From assembly GCA_001829155.1 (NCBI GenBank), contig MIAO01000104.1, positions 1 through 40,079 of the forward strand: a DNA stretch of 40,079 nucleotides, given 5' to 3'. Shown here one piece after another: positions 32,426 to 40,079 of the stretch. This DNA comes from Spirochaetes bacterium GWB1_36_13 (GTDB lineage: Bacteria; Spirochaetota; GWB1-36-13). The notes under the pieces are model-generated. The model made no database searches. It had not been told where the DNA came from and saw only the letters and a list, made by a program, of their open reading frames with translations. Made by a program: the position numbers and the translations under genes. Position 1 is the first letter of the stretch. Each line of letters opens with the position of its first letter.

Positions 32426-33229
32426 ATGAAAAAAATATTTTTACTGGCTTTATTTTTTACTTTCATCACCCTCTCTTCTGTTTATCCTGCGACTGTTTTT
32501 TTTAAAGACGGATCTCAGGTGAATGGAAAAATTATCAAAGAAAACCCTACCCATCTGACGGTGGAAGTCAGCGGATTCCAGTTTGACTATGCTAAAGACA
32601 GCATTCTGAAAATTCAACTGGAAGAAAAAGACAATAAAGCATTGGTTCTTTCAAAGAATTTGAAAATTGACGATCCTTCCAGATATAATTCCTTCTATCT
32701 GGAAATTCAAACCGCTCTTCCTATTTTTTTTCAGTATCAGGATCGATTTGAAACATTAAAAAATAATTGGGATAAGAAAATTTCTATTTTTTTCCAGACT
32801 GGAATCTATTTTCCTCTGGATCAAAACCTTCTGATAGGAGGAAATTCATCCCTGTTTTATACAAATTATAAAATTGTCAATTCTGTTTACACAGCAAGCT
32901 ATACAATAAAAACCTATCAAATAGGTCTGAGTGCCAAGTATTTCTATCAGCAAATTTTAGAAGGCATTTTTTTTGATTTTTCACTCAATTACTCTCTTTT
33001 TTCTTTATTATATACTCTTGATTATTACGCTTACAGCATTCCTCAATCAAAATCTACCGCCGAACCGAGCGGCTTGCATGCATCTTTCGGAATAGGTTAT
33101 TCATGGGAACTCAACCGTATGGATTCGAGCTGTATTGCAGGAGTTAAATTCCACACTCTTTCCGGTTCAAAAGATGACTTAAAATGGAGCATGAATTGGA
33201 TCGATATTTTTATCGGGATTTTATGGTAA
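32426..33229 (+). CDS. Predicted outer-membrane beta-barrel protein
   Basis: 267 residues. A signal peptide lies at about 1-21 (KKIFLLALFFTFITLSSVYP, then AT). Residues about 22-65 form a small domain, VFFKDGSQVNGKIIKENPTH with later LEEKD, seen in other exported bacterial proteins. The rest alternates short aromatic and amphipathic strands (YNSFYLEIQTALPIF, ISIFFQTGIYFPL, LGSSxx-like glycine turns). It ends in Trp, as barrel proteins end in an aromatic residue. About eight strands fit. The ATG comes 15 bp after the dnaE stop, with AAAAAGGAATA upstream. The family is not recognised. Confidence 0.7.
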   Translation: MKKIFLLALFFTFITLSSVYPATVFFKDGSQVNGKIIKENPTHLTVEVSGFQFDYAKDSILKIQLEEKDNKALVLSKNLKIDDPSRYNSFYLEIQTALPIFFQYQDRFETLKNNWDKKISIFFQTGIYFPLDQNLLIGGNSSLFYTNYKIVNSVYTASYTIKTYQIGLSAKYFYQQILEGIFFDFSLNYSLFSLLYTLDYYAYSIPQSKSTAEPSGLHASFGIGYSWELNRMDSSCIAGVKFHTLSGSKDDLKWSMNWIDIFIGILW

Positions 33230-33245
33230 CCCGAATAATAAATAT

Positions 33246-33461
33246 TCAGGCTGTCGATTATTATTGAAATGAACTCGGACACCGAGCGGAGTCGAGGTGT
33301 CACTTCGGCTGTGCTCAGTGACCGTACGGCTTCGATTAATGACCAAAACAAAGCGATGAAAGATTGCATCAGAAAAGACAATGACACTTTCTGATCAACT
33401 GACAAATATCAATGATAAGAAGCTGATTGATGGAAATGGTTTTCAATAATCGACAGCCTGA
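33246..33461. mobile_element. Complete MITE-like element with terminal inverted repeats
   Basis: 216 bp with no coding capacity. The left end TCAGGCTGTCGATTATT (33246-33262, followed by ATTGAA) is the reverse complement of the right end TTCAATAATCGACAGCCTGA (33442-33461), apart from a 3-nt difference. Inside, 33277-33323 carries two adjoining hairpins, GACACC/GGTGTC and GTCACT/AGTGAC, of a REP-like class. A left-end copy lies at 39997-40079 and a right-end fragment at 1806-1878. No clear target duplication is visible. The remaining gap to the kinase at 33621 is AT-rich; I see only AATTATTT-TT-AAATAATT near 33585-33602. Confidence 0.8.
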
Positions 33462-33620
33462 TTGTTACAAACAAATCCATCTTATTCGTAAGAAAAAGTT
33501 TTTAACTCTTTAAAATACTTGAAATCGGGGTTAGAAATCAAATAAAAAAAATTAAGATAAGGATTGAAAATTTAAGAGAATATTAATTATTTTTAAATAA
33601 TTACAAAATATGAGGTTAAA

Positions 33621-36419
33621 ATGACTTCAAATCATAAATTTTATTATTTTCTCTTAGTATTTTTCATATCCGCTTTCAGTTTTACAATTCCGCTTCAAGG
33701 CAGGCAAAAAATTAAAGCAGCTGTCTTAAAAGATTTTCCGCCTCTTTATATGACTGATGCAAAGGGAATGTCTTACGGGCTTGCAATTGATATTTTAGAA
33801 AACATTGCTTTAAGATGTGATTTTGAAATTGTTTATCTTCAGACTGAAAATTGGGCGGAACTCTTGAAAGCTGTACAAAGCGGAAAAGCAGATTTGAGCC
33901 CCGCTGTCGGGATGAGTGAAGATCGATTTGATGATTTTATTTTTTCAAAAGAAATTGAAACTATTCCTGTGTCTATTTTTATCCGTTCTAAAAACAACGA
34001 AATAAAGGGGCGGAATGATTTAAAAAATCATCGAGTGGCTATTATAGAAAAAGCGGGTGTGGAAAATACACTTTTAAAAGACAAGGAAATCCAGCTTGTC
34101 CGATTTCCGAATCTTGAAACAGCTGTCGGGCACCTTCTTTCTGGAGATGTTGATGCTTTTGTTTTTCCTGAGCCTGTTCTCTTGAAAAAATTACGGGAAA
34201 TGAAAATTGAAAATCTTATCCAGACTGCGGGCGAACCTGTCATTGAACTCAAAAGAGGATTTTTGCTGAAAAAATCTGACTCCCCGCTCTTGTCAAAAAT
34301 CAACCTTGCTATTGAAGACTATAGAACATCAGGGGCTTTTCTCAATGATTATATCAAATGGTATGGGAAAGAAGAGCCTTTCTGGAATGCAGCAAGAGTT
34401 TTTTTAGCGATGAGCCTGCTTTTAATAACAGTCATTTTAGGAAGTTTTGTGATTTATTTTTTTAAATTGAAAAATATGAATAAGAAACTTCAAAATAGTG
34501 AAAGAAAATACAGGCTTTTATTTGAAACCGCAAGCGATGCCGTTCTGATTATCGATTCAGAAACAGGAAAAATTGTCAACGCAAACTCTCAAGCAGAAAA
34601 ATTATTCGGCTATCCGATCCATGAATTGATTGGAATGAATCATTTTAATCTCTATCATCTTGAATCTATGGAAACTCTTGTGAAAATATTTTCACAAGAA
34701 AATTCAACTGAAGAATTGTTTTTTTCGGAAAGCAGCATAAAAGACAAAAATGGGAAACCCGTTCCTGTTGAAATTTCTACGGCAAAGAGTTTTCAAGCAG
34801 GAAAAGAAAAATTGGCGGTTGCTTTTTATAGAGATATTTCAGGAAGGAAAAAAACAGAAAACGAGTTGAAAACAGCTAAAATAAAAGCAGAAGATGCCAA
34901 CAGGGCAAAAAGCCTGTTTTTAGCTAATATGAGCCATGAAATCAGGACGCCGATGAATGGAATTTTAGGAATGACTGAACTGCTTCTTCTTTCAGATATT
35001 AAAGAAGATCAAAAGCAATTTCTCGATGCTGTCAATTCTTCAGCAAACAATCTTTTGGGAATTTTAAACGATATTCTTGATATTTCTAAAATTGAATCAG
35101 GAAAAGTTGATTTGGATGCCCAGAATTTTCATTTGGAAAAAATTATCGAAGCAGTTTTAAATGTAACCGTTTACAAAGCACACAAGAAGAATCTGGAACT
35201 TTTGATTGATATTGACAGTGAAATACCTGAAACTCTCTATGGAGACGAGGGTAAAATCAGGCAGGTTTTATTGAATCTTGTGAGCAATGCGGTGAAATTT
35301 ACAGAAGAAGGAAATATTCTTTTTGAAATTAAAAAAATAAATGAAACAGTTGATTATGTAGAATTAGAGTTTTCTGTGTCGGATACAGGAGTAGGAATTT
35401 CAAAAGATGCCCGGCAGCTTCTCTTCCAGCCTTTTGTCCAGGGTGATTTAAGCTATACTAAAAAATATCAGGGCACGGGTCTGGGTTTAGCTATTTCAAA
35501 AAGAATGGTGGAACTGATGGGAGGAAGTATCGGTTTTGAAACCGAAGAAGGAAGAGGCAGCCGTTTTTATTTCAACCTTGGAATCAGAAAAACCAGAGAA
35601 AAGCTTTTAAAACATGAAGCTTATCATCTTGAAGGGATTTCCGTCCTTTTCATCGATGACAACGAGATGAACCGGCTGATTGTCCAAAAAATACTGGTCA
35701 GAGAGGGGATAAAGGTTTACCTTGCTGAAGACGGATATCAGGGGATGGAGATTCTTTCTCAAAATAATGAAATCCAGTTTATTCTTCTGGATGTTCATAT
35801 GCCTAAAATTGACGGATTTCAGACTGCTTCAATGATTCAGGAAAAATACGGCAGCCGTTTTGCTATTTTAATGTTTACTTCGGTTGATATAAGAGACAGT
35901 CTTCTTAAAATGAAAGAATTAGGCGTTAATGACTATCTTATTAAACCTGTCCGAAGAAAAGAGCTTCTTGCTAAAATTCATAAAACGCTTGACCGTCATC
36001 AAAATCAAAATAATGATTCAATTTCTCCGGTTATAAATGAAAAAGCAGTTCAGCGGCTGAAAATTTTAGTCGCTGAAGACAATGAAATTAATATGCTCTC
36101 CTTAGTCAGCATGCTGAAACAGATTGGAAGTTATGAGATTTTTCAGGCAAAAAACGGAAAGGACGCGGTCGAATGGTTTGATAAGGTCCAGCCTGAAATC
36201 GTTTTTTTAGACCTTCAAATGCCTGTTATGAACGGATTTGAAGCTTTAGAGGAAATGAAAACAATTTTAAATAAAAAATCATTTCAGTCTCAAATTATTG
36301 CAGTAACTGCGTATGCATCCAATGAAGATAAGGAAAAATGCCTGAATGCCGGAATGGATCATTATCTTGCCAAGCCTTTTAAAATAAGAGACATTGAACG
36401 CTTTTTACAGATAAAATAG
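33621..36419 (+). CDS. Hybrid histidine kinase with periplasmic binding-protein sensor
   Basis: 932 residues. Signal peptide at about 8-28. An SBP_bac_3-type solute-binding sensor domain (about 30-250: IKAAVLKDFPPLYM, FSKEIETIPVSIFI) is periplasmic. One membrane helix follows at about 262-285. A PAS domain (about 298-410), HisKA with phosphoacceptor His at about 439 (NMSHEIRTPMNG) and the ATPase domain (NLVSNAVKFT, GTGLGLAISKRM) come next. Then come two receiver domains with phospho-Asp at about 724 (ILLDVHMPK) and 864 (FLDLQMPVMNG). The layout resembles BvgS/EvgS but lacks an HPt domain. GAGG precedes the ATG. It converges on the second kinase with a 41-bp gap. Confidence 0.92.
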   Translation: MTSNHKFYYFLLVFFISAFSFTIPLQGRQKIKAAVLKDFPPLYMTDAKGMSYGLAIDILENIALRCDFEIVYLQTENWAELLKAVQSGKADLSPAVGMSEDRFDDFIFSKEIETIPVSIFIRSKNNEIKGRNDLKNHRVAIIEKAGVENTLLKDKEIQLVRFPNLETAVGHLLSGDVDAFVFPEPVLLKKLREMKIENLIQTAGEPVIELKRGFLLKKSDSPLLSKINLAIEDYRTSGAFLNDYIKWYGKEEPFWNAARVFLAMSLLLITVILGSFVIYFFKLKNMNKKLQNSERKYRLLFETASDAVLIIDSETGKIVNANSQAEKLFGYPIHELIGMNHFNLYHLESMETLVKIFSQENSTEELFFSESSIKDKNGKPVPVEISTAKSFQAGKEKLAVAFYRDISGRKKTENELKTAKIKAEDANRAKSLFLANMSHEIRTPMNGILGMTELLLLSDIKEDQKQFLDAVNSSANNLLGILNDILDISKIESGKVDLDAQNFHLEKIIEAVLNVTVYKAHKKNLELLIDIDSEIPETLYGDEGKIRQVLLNLVSNAVKFTEEGNILFEIKKINETVDYVELEFSVSDTGVGISKDARQLLFQPFVQGDLSYTKKYQGTGLGLAISKRMVELMGGSIGFETEEGRGSRFYFNLGIRKTREKLLKHEAYHLEGISVLFIDDNEMNRLIVQKILVREGIKVYLAEDGYQGMEILSQNNEIQFILLDVHMPKIDGFQTASMIQEKYGSRFAILMFTSVDIRDSLLKMKELGVNDYLIKPVRRKELLAKIHKTLDRHQNQNNDSISPVINEKAVQRLKILVAEDNEINMLSLVSMLKQIGSYEIFQAKNGKDAVEWFDKVQPEIVFLDLQMPVMNGFEALEEMKTILNKKSFQSQIIAVTAYASNEDKEKCLNAGMDHYLAKPFKIRDIERFLQIK

Positions 36420-36460
36420 TCTTTCTTTTCAAAAAGCCTCAATGACCCGCTTTTCTTATT

Positions 36461-39400
36461 CTATCCCTGCAGTTTTTGATTCACGCTCCATAAAACTTTT
36501 TCCCATTCCGAAAGCATTGCTTGAAAGATTTCTTCTATGGGCTGTCCGTCTTGGATTTTGATTTCTATCATTTCTGCCAGCTTTGCCAGGCGGTTGAAAC
36601 ACATATTAAGAGATGAGCCTTTGATAGAATGGCAAATTTTTTGTATGCTGTCAGTATTTTTTTGATAGATCGCGTGAGCCAGATCATCCATGTATTTTGA
36701 AAAGAGAGGAGGAACCATCGAGAGTAATTCTTTAAAATCAGCATCATTATTTTGAAGCTTTCCCATCAGACTGTTTTGATCAAAACTAATCTCATTGTTA
36801 TAAAATTTATTCTGAGAAGAGTTGAAATATTTTTTAAAAACAGATTCTAAAACATTTTTAATAATAGGTTTAGTGATAAAATCGTCCATTCCGGCTGCCA
36901 GACATTTTTCCTTTTCATAGATTGTAGCGCCGGCTGTCAAGGCAATGATGGGAATATGAATATTTTTTTGATCCCAGTGAGTTCTGATGAGTTTTGCCGC
37001 TTCTGTCCCATCCATTTCCGGCATTTGAATATCCATCAAAATAATGTCGGGTTTTTTTGATAAAGCTGTATTGACTGCTTCTTGTCCGTTGACTGCTTCT
37101 AAAATAACCGCATTGGGCAGGATTTGCTGAATCATTTTCTGAATCAAAATCATATTCATCTCGATATCTTCTGCCACCAGGACGACGGGGTGAGACCGGT
37201 TTAAGATCGGGTTTTTTTCGGGCTGTTTTTTCTCAATTCCTATGCTTTGATCTGAATTTTGCCCCATGCTTTTTAAGCAGGAGATTAATTTTTCTTCTTT
37301 GACCGGTTTTGTGATAGAAAAATTGATTCCAAGTGAAGAATATTTGTTTTGAAGGTCGAGGCTGTTTAATGAGTTTTCCATGAGGATGACGGGCTGCTCG
37401 AAAGGGGAGAGATTGAGCTGCTCCCGAATGAGTCGAATCGTATCCGGACCGTCCAGATAAGGCATGGAAAAATCTATCAAAACAGCGTCAAAAAATTCTT
37501 TTGACTGGAGGAGTTTGAGAGCCGATAAGCCATTGTCCACACTCATGGATTCAATCCGGTGTTTTTTTAACAGGGTTTCTATGATCTGTGAACTGTTTTT
37601 ATTGTCATCGACAATCAGAATCCGTTTGATTTTATTGATATTATCTGTATCAAAGCGTTCACTTCTTCTGTAGTCAGTCTCTAAAGTAAAGAAAAAAGTA
37701 GAGCCTTTCGTTTCTTCACTTTTAATTTGGATTTGGCTCCCCATCTTTTTAGCCAGCATATTGGAAATCGTTAATCCCAGTCCGGTTCCTCCAAAACGGC
37801 GGGTCATAGAGCTGTCTGCCTGAGAAAAGGCTTTGAAGAGCTTTTTCTGCTGTTCCTCGCTGATGCCGATGCCTGTATCGCGTACAGAAAAAGTGAATAA
37901 TCCTCTCTGAGAATTTTTAGATTGAAAATCGAGTTTTATTTCTATTTCGCCGGATTGGGTAAATTTCACCGCATTGCTCAAAAGATTAATTAAAATTTGT
38001 TTTAATCTGACTGGATCAACTTTTGCGAAAGGAGGGAAATCCGGAGGTATATTGAGAAGAAGTTCTAGATTCTTTTTGGACGCAGGGTATTGGATAATGT
38101 CGGATGCTTGTTCAAGGAGTTCAATCATATCTGTTTCAATCACTTCAAGTTCTAGTTTGCCGGCTTCAATTTTAGAAAAATCAAGAATATCGTTGAGAAT
38201 TTCCAATAGAGAATGGGCGGAGTTGGTGACATTTTCAGCATACTGTTTCTGGATGGCATTGAGAGGAGTCTGTAAAAGTAAATCGGCAAATCCGATAATC
38301 CCATTGAGAGGAGTCCTGATCTCATGACTCATATTTGCGATAAATAAGGATTTGGTCTGATTGGCATTTTCCGCTTGTTCTTTAGCTAAAATCAGTTCAG
38401 CTTCAAGCTTCTTTCTATTTTCGATATTCCGGCTGACCCCGATAATTTCAATTTCATTGGATTTGTTAAACCTGAATTTTGTATTCACTTCTATCCAGAT
38501 GAGCCTTCCGTCTTTATGCGGCTGTTGGATTTCGTTGAAATAATAATTCGGGGTTTGAGGATTTTTTAAAAAGACTTCTATATTTTTTGAAATGGCTTGT
38601 TTGACGGTTTTTCTGGATTTTTCTTCCAGCGCTTCTTCCAATGTTTCCACCATCGCTTCTTCAACGGTCAATCCCCGGAGTTCTTTAATTGAAGGACTGA
38701 TATAGGTAAACCGCTTCCGGTTGAGATTTAAAACCCAGATCACATCTGAGGTAAATTCAGTAAGGAGCCTGTATTTTTCTTCACTCTCCTGAATTAAGGC
38801 GTGAGATTTTGCTTCTTCTGTGATATCTTGATTGGTGCCGATAACAGCTATTGGGATTCCTTCCTCATTTTTTAAAATTTCTCCAATCGATTGAATGATT
38901 TTCATTTCACCTGTGTTTTTTTGAAAAATCCGTATTTCAACCAGATAAGGTTCTCCGTTTTGAATACAGTTTTTGAGTGCCAGACCTGCTTTTTCTCTAT
39001 CATCAGGATGAATTAATTGTGAAATTTCTGCTAAACTGGGATGAGGTTCATTGTCAGAAAACCCAAAAAGCCTCAGTCCTTCATCGGAAGCAGTGAAAGT
39101 CTCGTTTTGAAGTTCCAGTTTCCAGCTCCCTATTTTGGCAATCTTTTGACTTCTCTTCAGATCCTTGAGAGTTTCCTGCAAGACCATTTCGATTTTGATT
39201 CTTTCTGAAATATCTCTTGCAGCAGCATAGATTAAATTTCCCTTTGGATGGGATCTCCATTCGATATAACGGTAAGTTCCGTCTTTACAACGGTAACGAT
39301 TGACAAAATTAATGACTTTTTCCTGTCTTGCCAGTTGCGAGACTGCATTTAAAGTCGACTCCAAATCATCGGGGTGAACAAAGTCCAGAAATCTTTTCCG

Positions 39401-39901
39401 ATTTAGCTCATCAGTGCTGTAACCGAGGATTTCTGCCCAAGCCTGATTCGTTTTAATAAAATTGCCCTCTATATCAGCAATACACAATAAATCCAGATTC
39501 ACCTGAAAAAAACCTTCTAAATCTTCAGATTGTTTTTTTTCTTTTGTAATATCCATAAAAGTAGTGGAAAAATAATATTTTTCAGGCGAGTAAACCTGGA
39601 CTTTATACCAGCGTTTTAAAGTTTCGGAATACTGTTCAAAGGATTCTTCTCCTCCGTTTAAAGCTATCTTTCCATAAAACTGAATCCATTTAAAAGTATC
39701 TTTGACAATATCGGGGAGCACTTCTGTAATAGGGCGATTGAGGGCGTCTGAAACTTTGATTCCGGTCAAACTTTCAAAGGCTTTATTCATTTCAATAAAA
39801 ATATAATCAACGGGATTATCCTGGGAATCAAGAATAATTTTATGATACGCAAAGGCAAAAGGTGCGTTTTGAATCAGGTTTTGATATTGCTGTTCGTTCA
39901 T
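36461..39901 (-). CDS. Hybrid histidine kinase with four PAS domains, two receivers and HPt
   Basis: 1146 residues, no membrane helix, so a cytoplasmic sensor. Four PAS or PAC domains occupy about residues 5-490: each has the DITxE or DISER-type C-cap (FMDITKEK, ARDISERIK, NQDITEE, SRNIENRK). HisKA has phosphoacceptor H526 (NMSHEIRTPLNG), followed by NLLSNAVKFT and GTGLGLTISN of the ATPase. The receivers have D810 (LIDFSMPYLDG) and D957 (LMDIQMPEMDG). The C-terminal HPt domain has H1091 (CHSIKGSSLN). All steps of a His-Asp-His phosphorelay are therefore in one chain. No DNA-binding output is present in this window. Confidence 0.93.
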   Translation of the reverse strand: MNEQQYQNLIQNAPFAFAYHKIILDSQDNPVDYIFIEMNKAFESLTGIKVSDALNRPITEVLPDIVKDTFKWIQFYGKIALNGGEESFEQYSETLKRWYKVQVYSPEKYYFSTTFMDITKEKKQSEDLEGFFQVNLDLLCIADIEGNFIKTNQAWAEILGYSTDELNRKRFLDFVHPDDLESTLNAVSQLARQEKVINFVNRYRCKDGTYRYIEWRSHPKGNLIYAAARDISERIKIEMVLQETLKDLKRSQKIAKIGSWKLELQNETFTASDEGLRLFGFSDNEPHPSLAEISQLIHPDDREKAGLALKNCIQNGEPYLVEIRIFQKNTGEMKIIQSIGEILKNEEGIPIAVIGTNQDITEEAKSHALIQESEEKYRLLTEFTSDVIWVLNLNRKRFTYISPSIKELRGLTVEEAMVETLEEALEEKSRKTVKQAISKNIEVFLKNPQTPNYYFNEIQQPHKDGRLIWIEVNTKFRFNKSNEIEIIGVSRNIENRKKLEAELILAKEQAENANQTKSLFIANMSHEIRTPLNGIIGFADLLLQTPLNAIQKQYAENVTNSAHSLLEILNDILDFSKIEAGKLELEVIETDMIELLEQASDIIQYPASKKNLELLLNIPPDFPPFAKVDPVRLKQILINLLSNAVKFTQSGEIEIKLDFQSKNSQRGLFTFSVRDTGIGISEEQQKKLFKAFSQADSSMTRRFGGTGLGLTISNMLAKKMGSQIQIKSEETKGSTFFFTLETDYRRSERFDTDNINKIKRILIVDDNKNSSQIIETLLKKHRIESMSVDNGLSALKLLQSKEFFDAVLIDFSMPYLDGPDTIRLIREQLNLSPFEQPVILMENSLNSLDLQNKYSSLGINFSITKPVKEEKLISCLKSMGQNSDQSIGIEKKQPEKNPILNRSHPVVLVAEDIEMNMILIQKMIQQILPNAVILEAVNGQEAVNTALSKKPDIILMDIQMPEMDGTEAAKLIRTHWDQKNIHIPIIALTAGATIYEKEKCLAAGMDDFITKPIIKNVLESVFKKYFNSSQNKFYNNEISFDQNSLMGKLQNNDADFKELLSMVPPLFSKYMDDLAHAIYQKNTDSIQKICHSIKGSSLNMCFNRLAKLAEMIEIKIQDGQPIEEIFQAMLSEWEKVLWSVNQKLQG

Positions 39902-39996
39902 TACCCCTTCCCTTTGAAGAATGATTTTTTTAAAATTTATTTAGAAATTAATACAAAATATAATAAAAGTTTTAGATGTTTAAAAAATAGACTTAA

Positions 39997-40079
39997 TCAG
40001 GCTGTCGATTGTTATTTAATTAACACGGACACCGAGCGGAGCCGAGGTGTCACTTCGACTCCGCTCAGTGACCATACTG
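39997..40079. mobile_element. Left end of a third MITE-like element copy, cut by the window
   Basis: TCAGGCTGTCGATTGTTATT at 39997 matches the left end of the element at 33246, and GGACACCGAGCGGAGCCGAG through CTCAGTGACC matches its internal REP-like hairpins. The sequence stops with the window, so the right end is unseen. The interval 39902-39996 upstream of the kinase gene is AT-rich and holds its promoter presumably. Confidence 0.75.

Noticed and set aside
33097-33405. Minus-strand open frame overlapping the MITE-like element
   Set aside because: Its sequence is only the REP-like hairpins and the end of the barrel gene read backwards; phrases like TPRLRSVS are typical of such repeat translation.
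36420-36460. Bidirectional terminator between the two convergent kinases
   Set aside because: No stable GC-rich stem with a T-run could be found in the 41-bp gap.

Overview
This is an AT-rich chromosomal segment of a diderm bacterium using the standard bacterial code: TGA ends many genes in ATGA overlaps, exported proteins carry signal peptides, and one protein looks like an outer-membrane barrel. The GroES sequence, a groS gene without groL beside it, and the overall gene style suggest a spirochaete or spirochaete-like environmental lineage. That placement is an inference from memory of protein families and was not tested by a search.

Layout. (a) 1-2049 is a decayed accessory patch. It holds palindromes, a PIN-domain toxin-antitoxin pair bracketed by an imperfect 86-bp direct repeat, a yhcG (DUF1016) pseudogene, and the right half of a small terminal-inverted-repeat element. 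(b) 2050-6541 holds a transglutaminase-fold exported protein that lacks its cysteine, facing a minus-strand operon of GAF/degenerate GGDEF, WecG-like glycosyltransferase, NUDIX hydrolase and DUF6873 protein. (c) 6542-10014 has a sirtuin, a lone periplasmic amino-acid-type binding protein with a clear promoter, a phosphodiesterase, tRNA-Val, tRNA-Pro and groS. (d) 10228-13775 has an ankyrin protein, a thioesterase/SDR/GNAT operon and an AI-2E-family transporter. (e) 13846-16459 is a second accessory island. It contains a REP-associated transposase with a REP-like hairpin inside its own reading frame, a DUF4288 protein, an unknown exported protein, and a UPF0175/DUF3368 toxin-antitoxin pair that is again bracketed by a direct repeat.

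(f) 16540-21101 is the conserved rpsB-tsf-pyrH-frr-uppS-cdsA cluster for ribosome assembly, translation elongation, UMP synthesis, ribosome recycling and lipid carriers. The dxr and rseP genes that often follow cdsA are absent; instead purU follows, with an 11-G tract at its ribosome-binding site. (g) 22021-28862 is a plus-strand run: an Rpn-type nuclease, a TIGR01212 radical SAM protein, an unknown exported protein, ComFB, a SET protein, a CoA-binding protein, a TIGR03915 protein and an RNA m5C methyltransferase. (h) 28934-33229 holds dnaE and a small predicted outer-membrane protein. (i) 33246-33461 is a complete 216-bp inverted-repeat element, followed by two large convergent hybrid histidine kinases. 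A further copy of the element starts at 39997 and runs off the window.

The main unusual structure is the repeat biology: a MITE-like family with three copies, two toxin-antitoxin modules each inside a locally derived direct repeat, and a REP palindrome embedded in a transposase gene. No CRISPR array, rRNA or prophage was seen.
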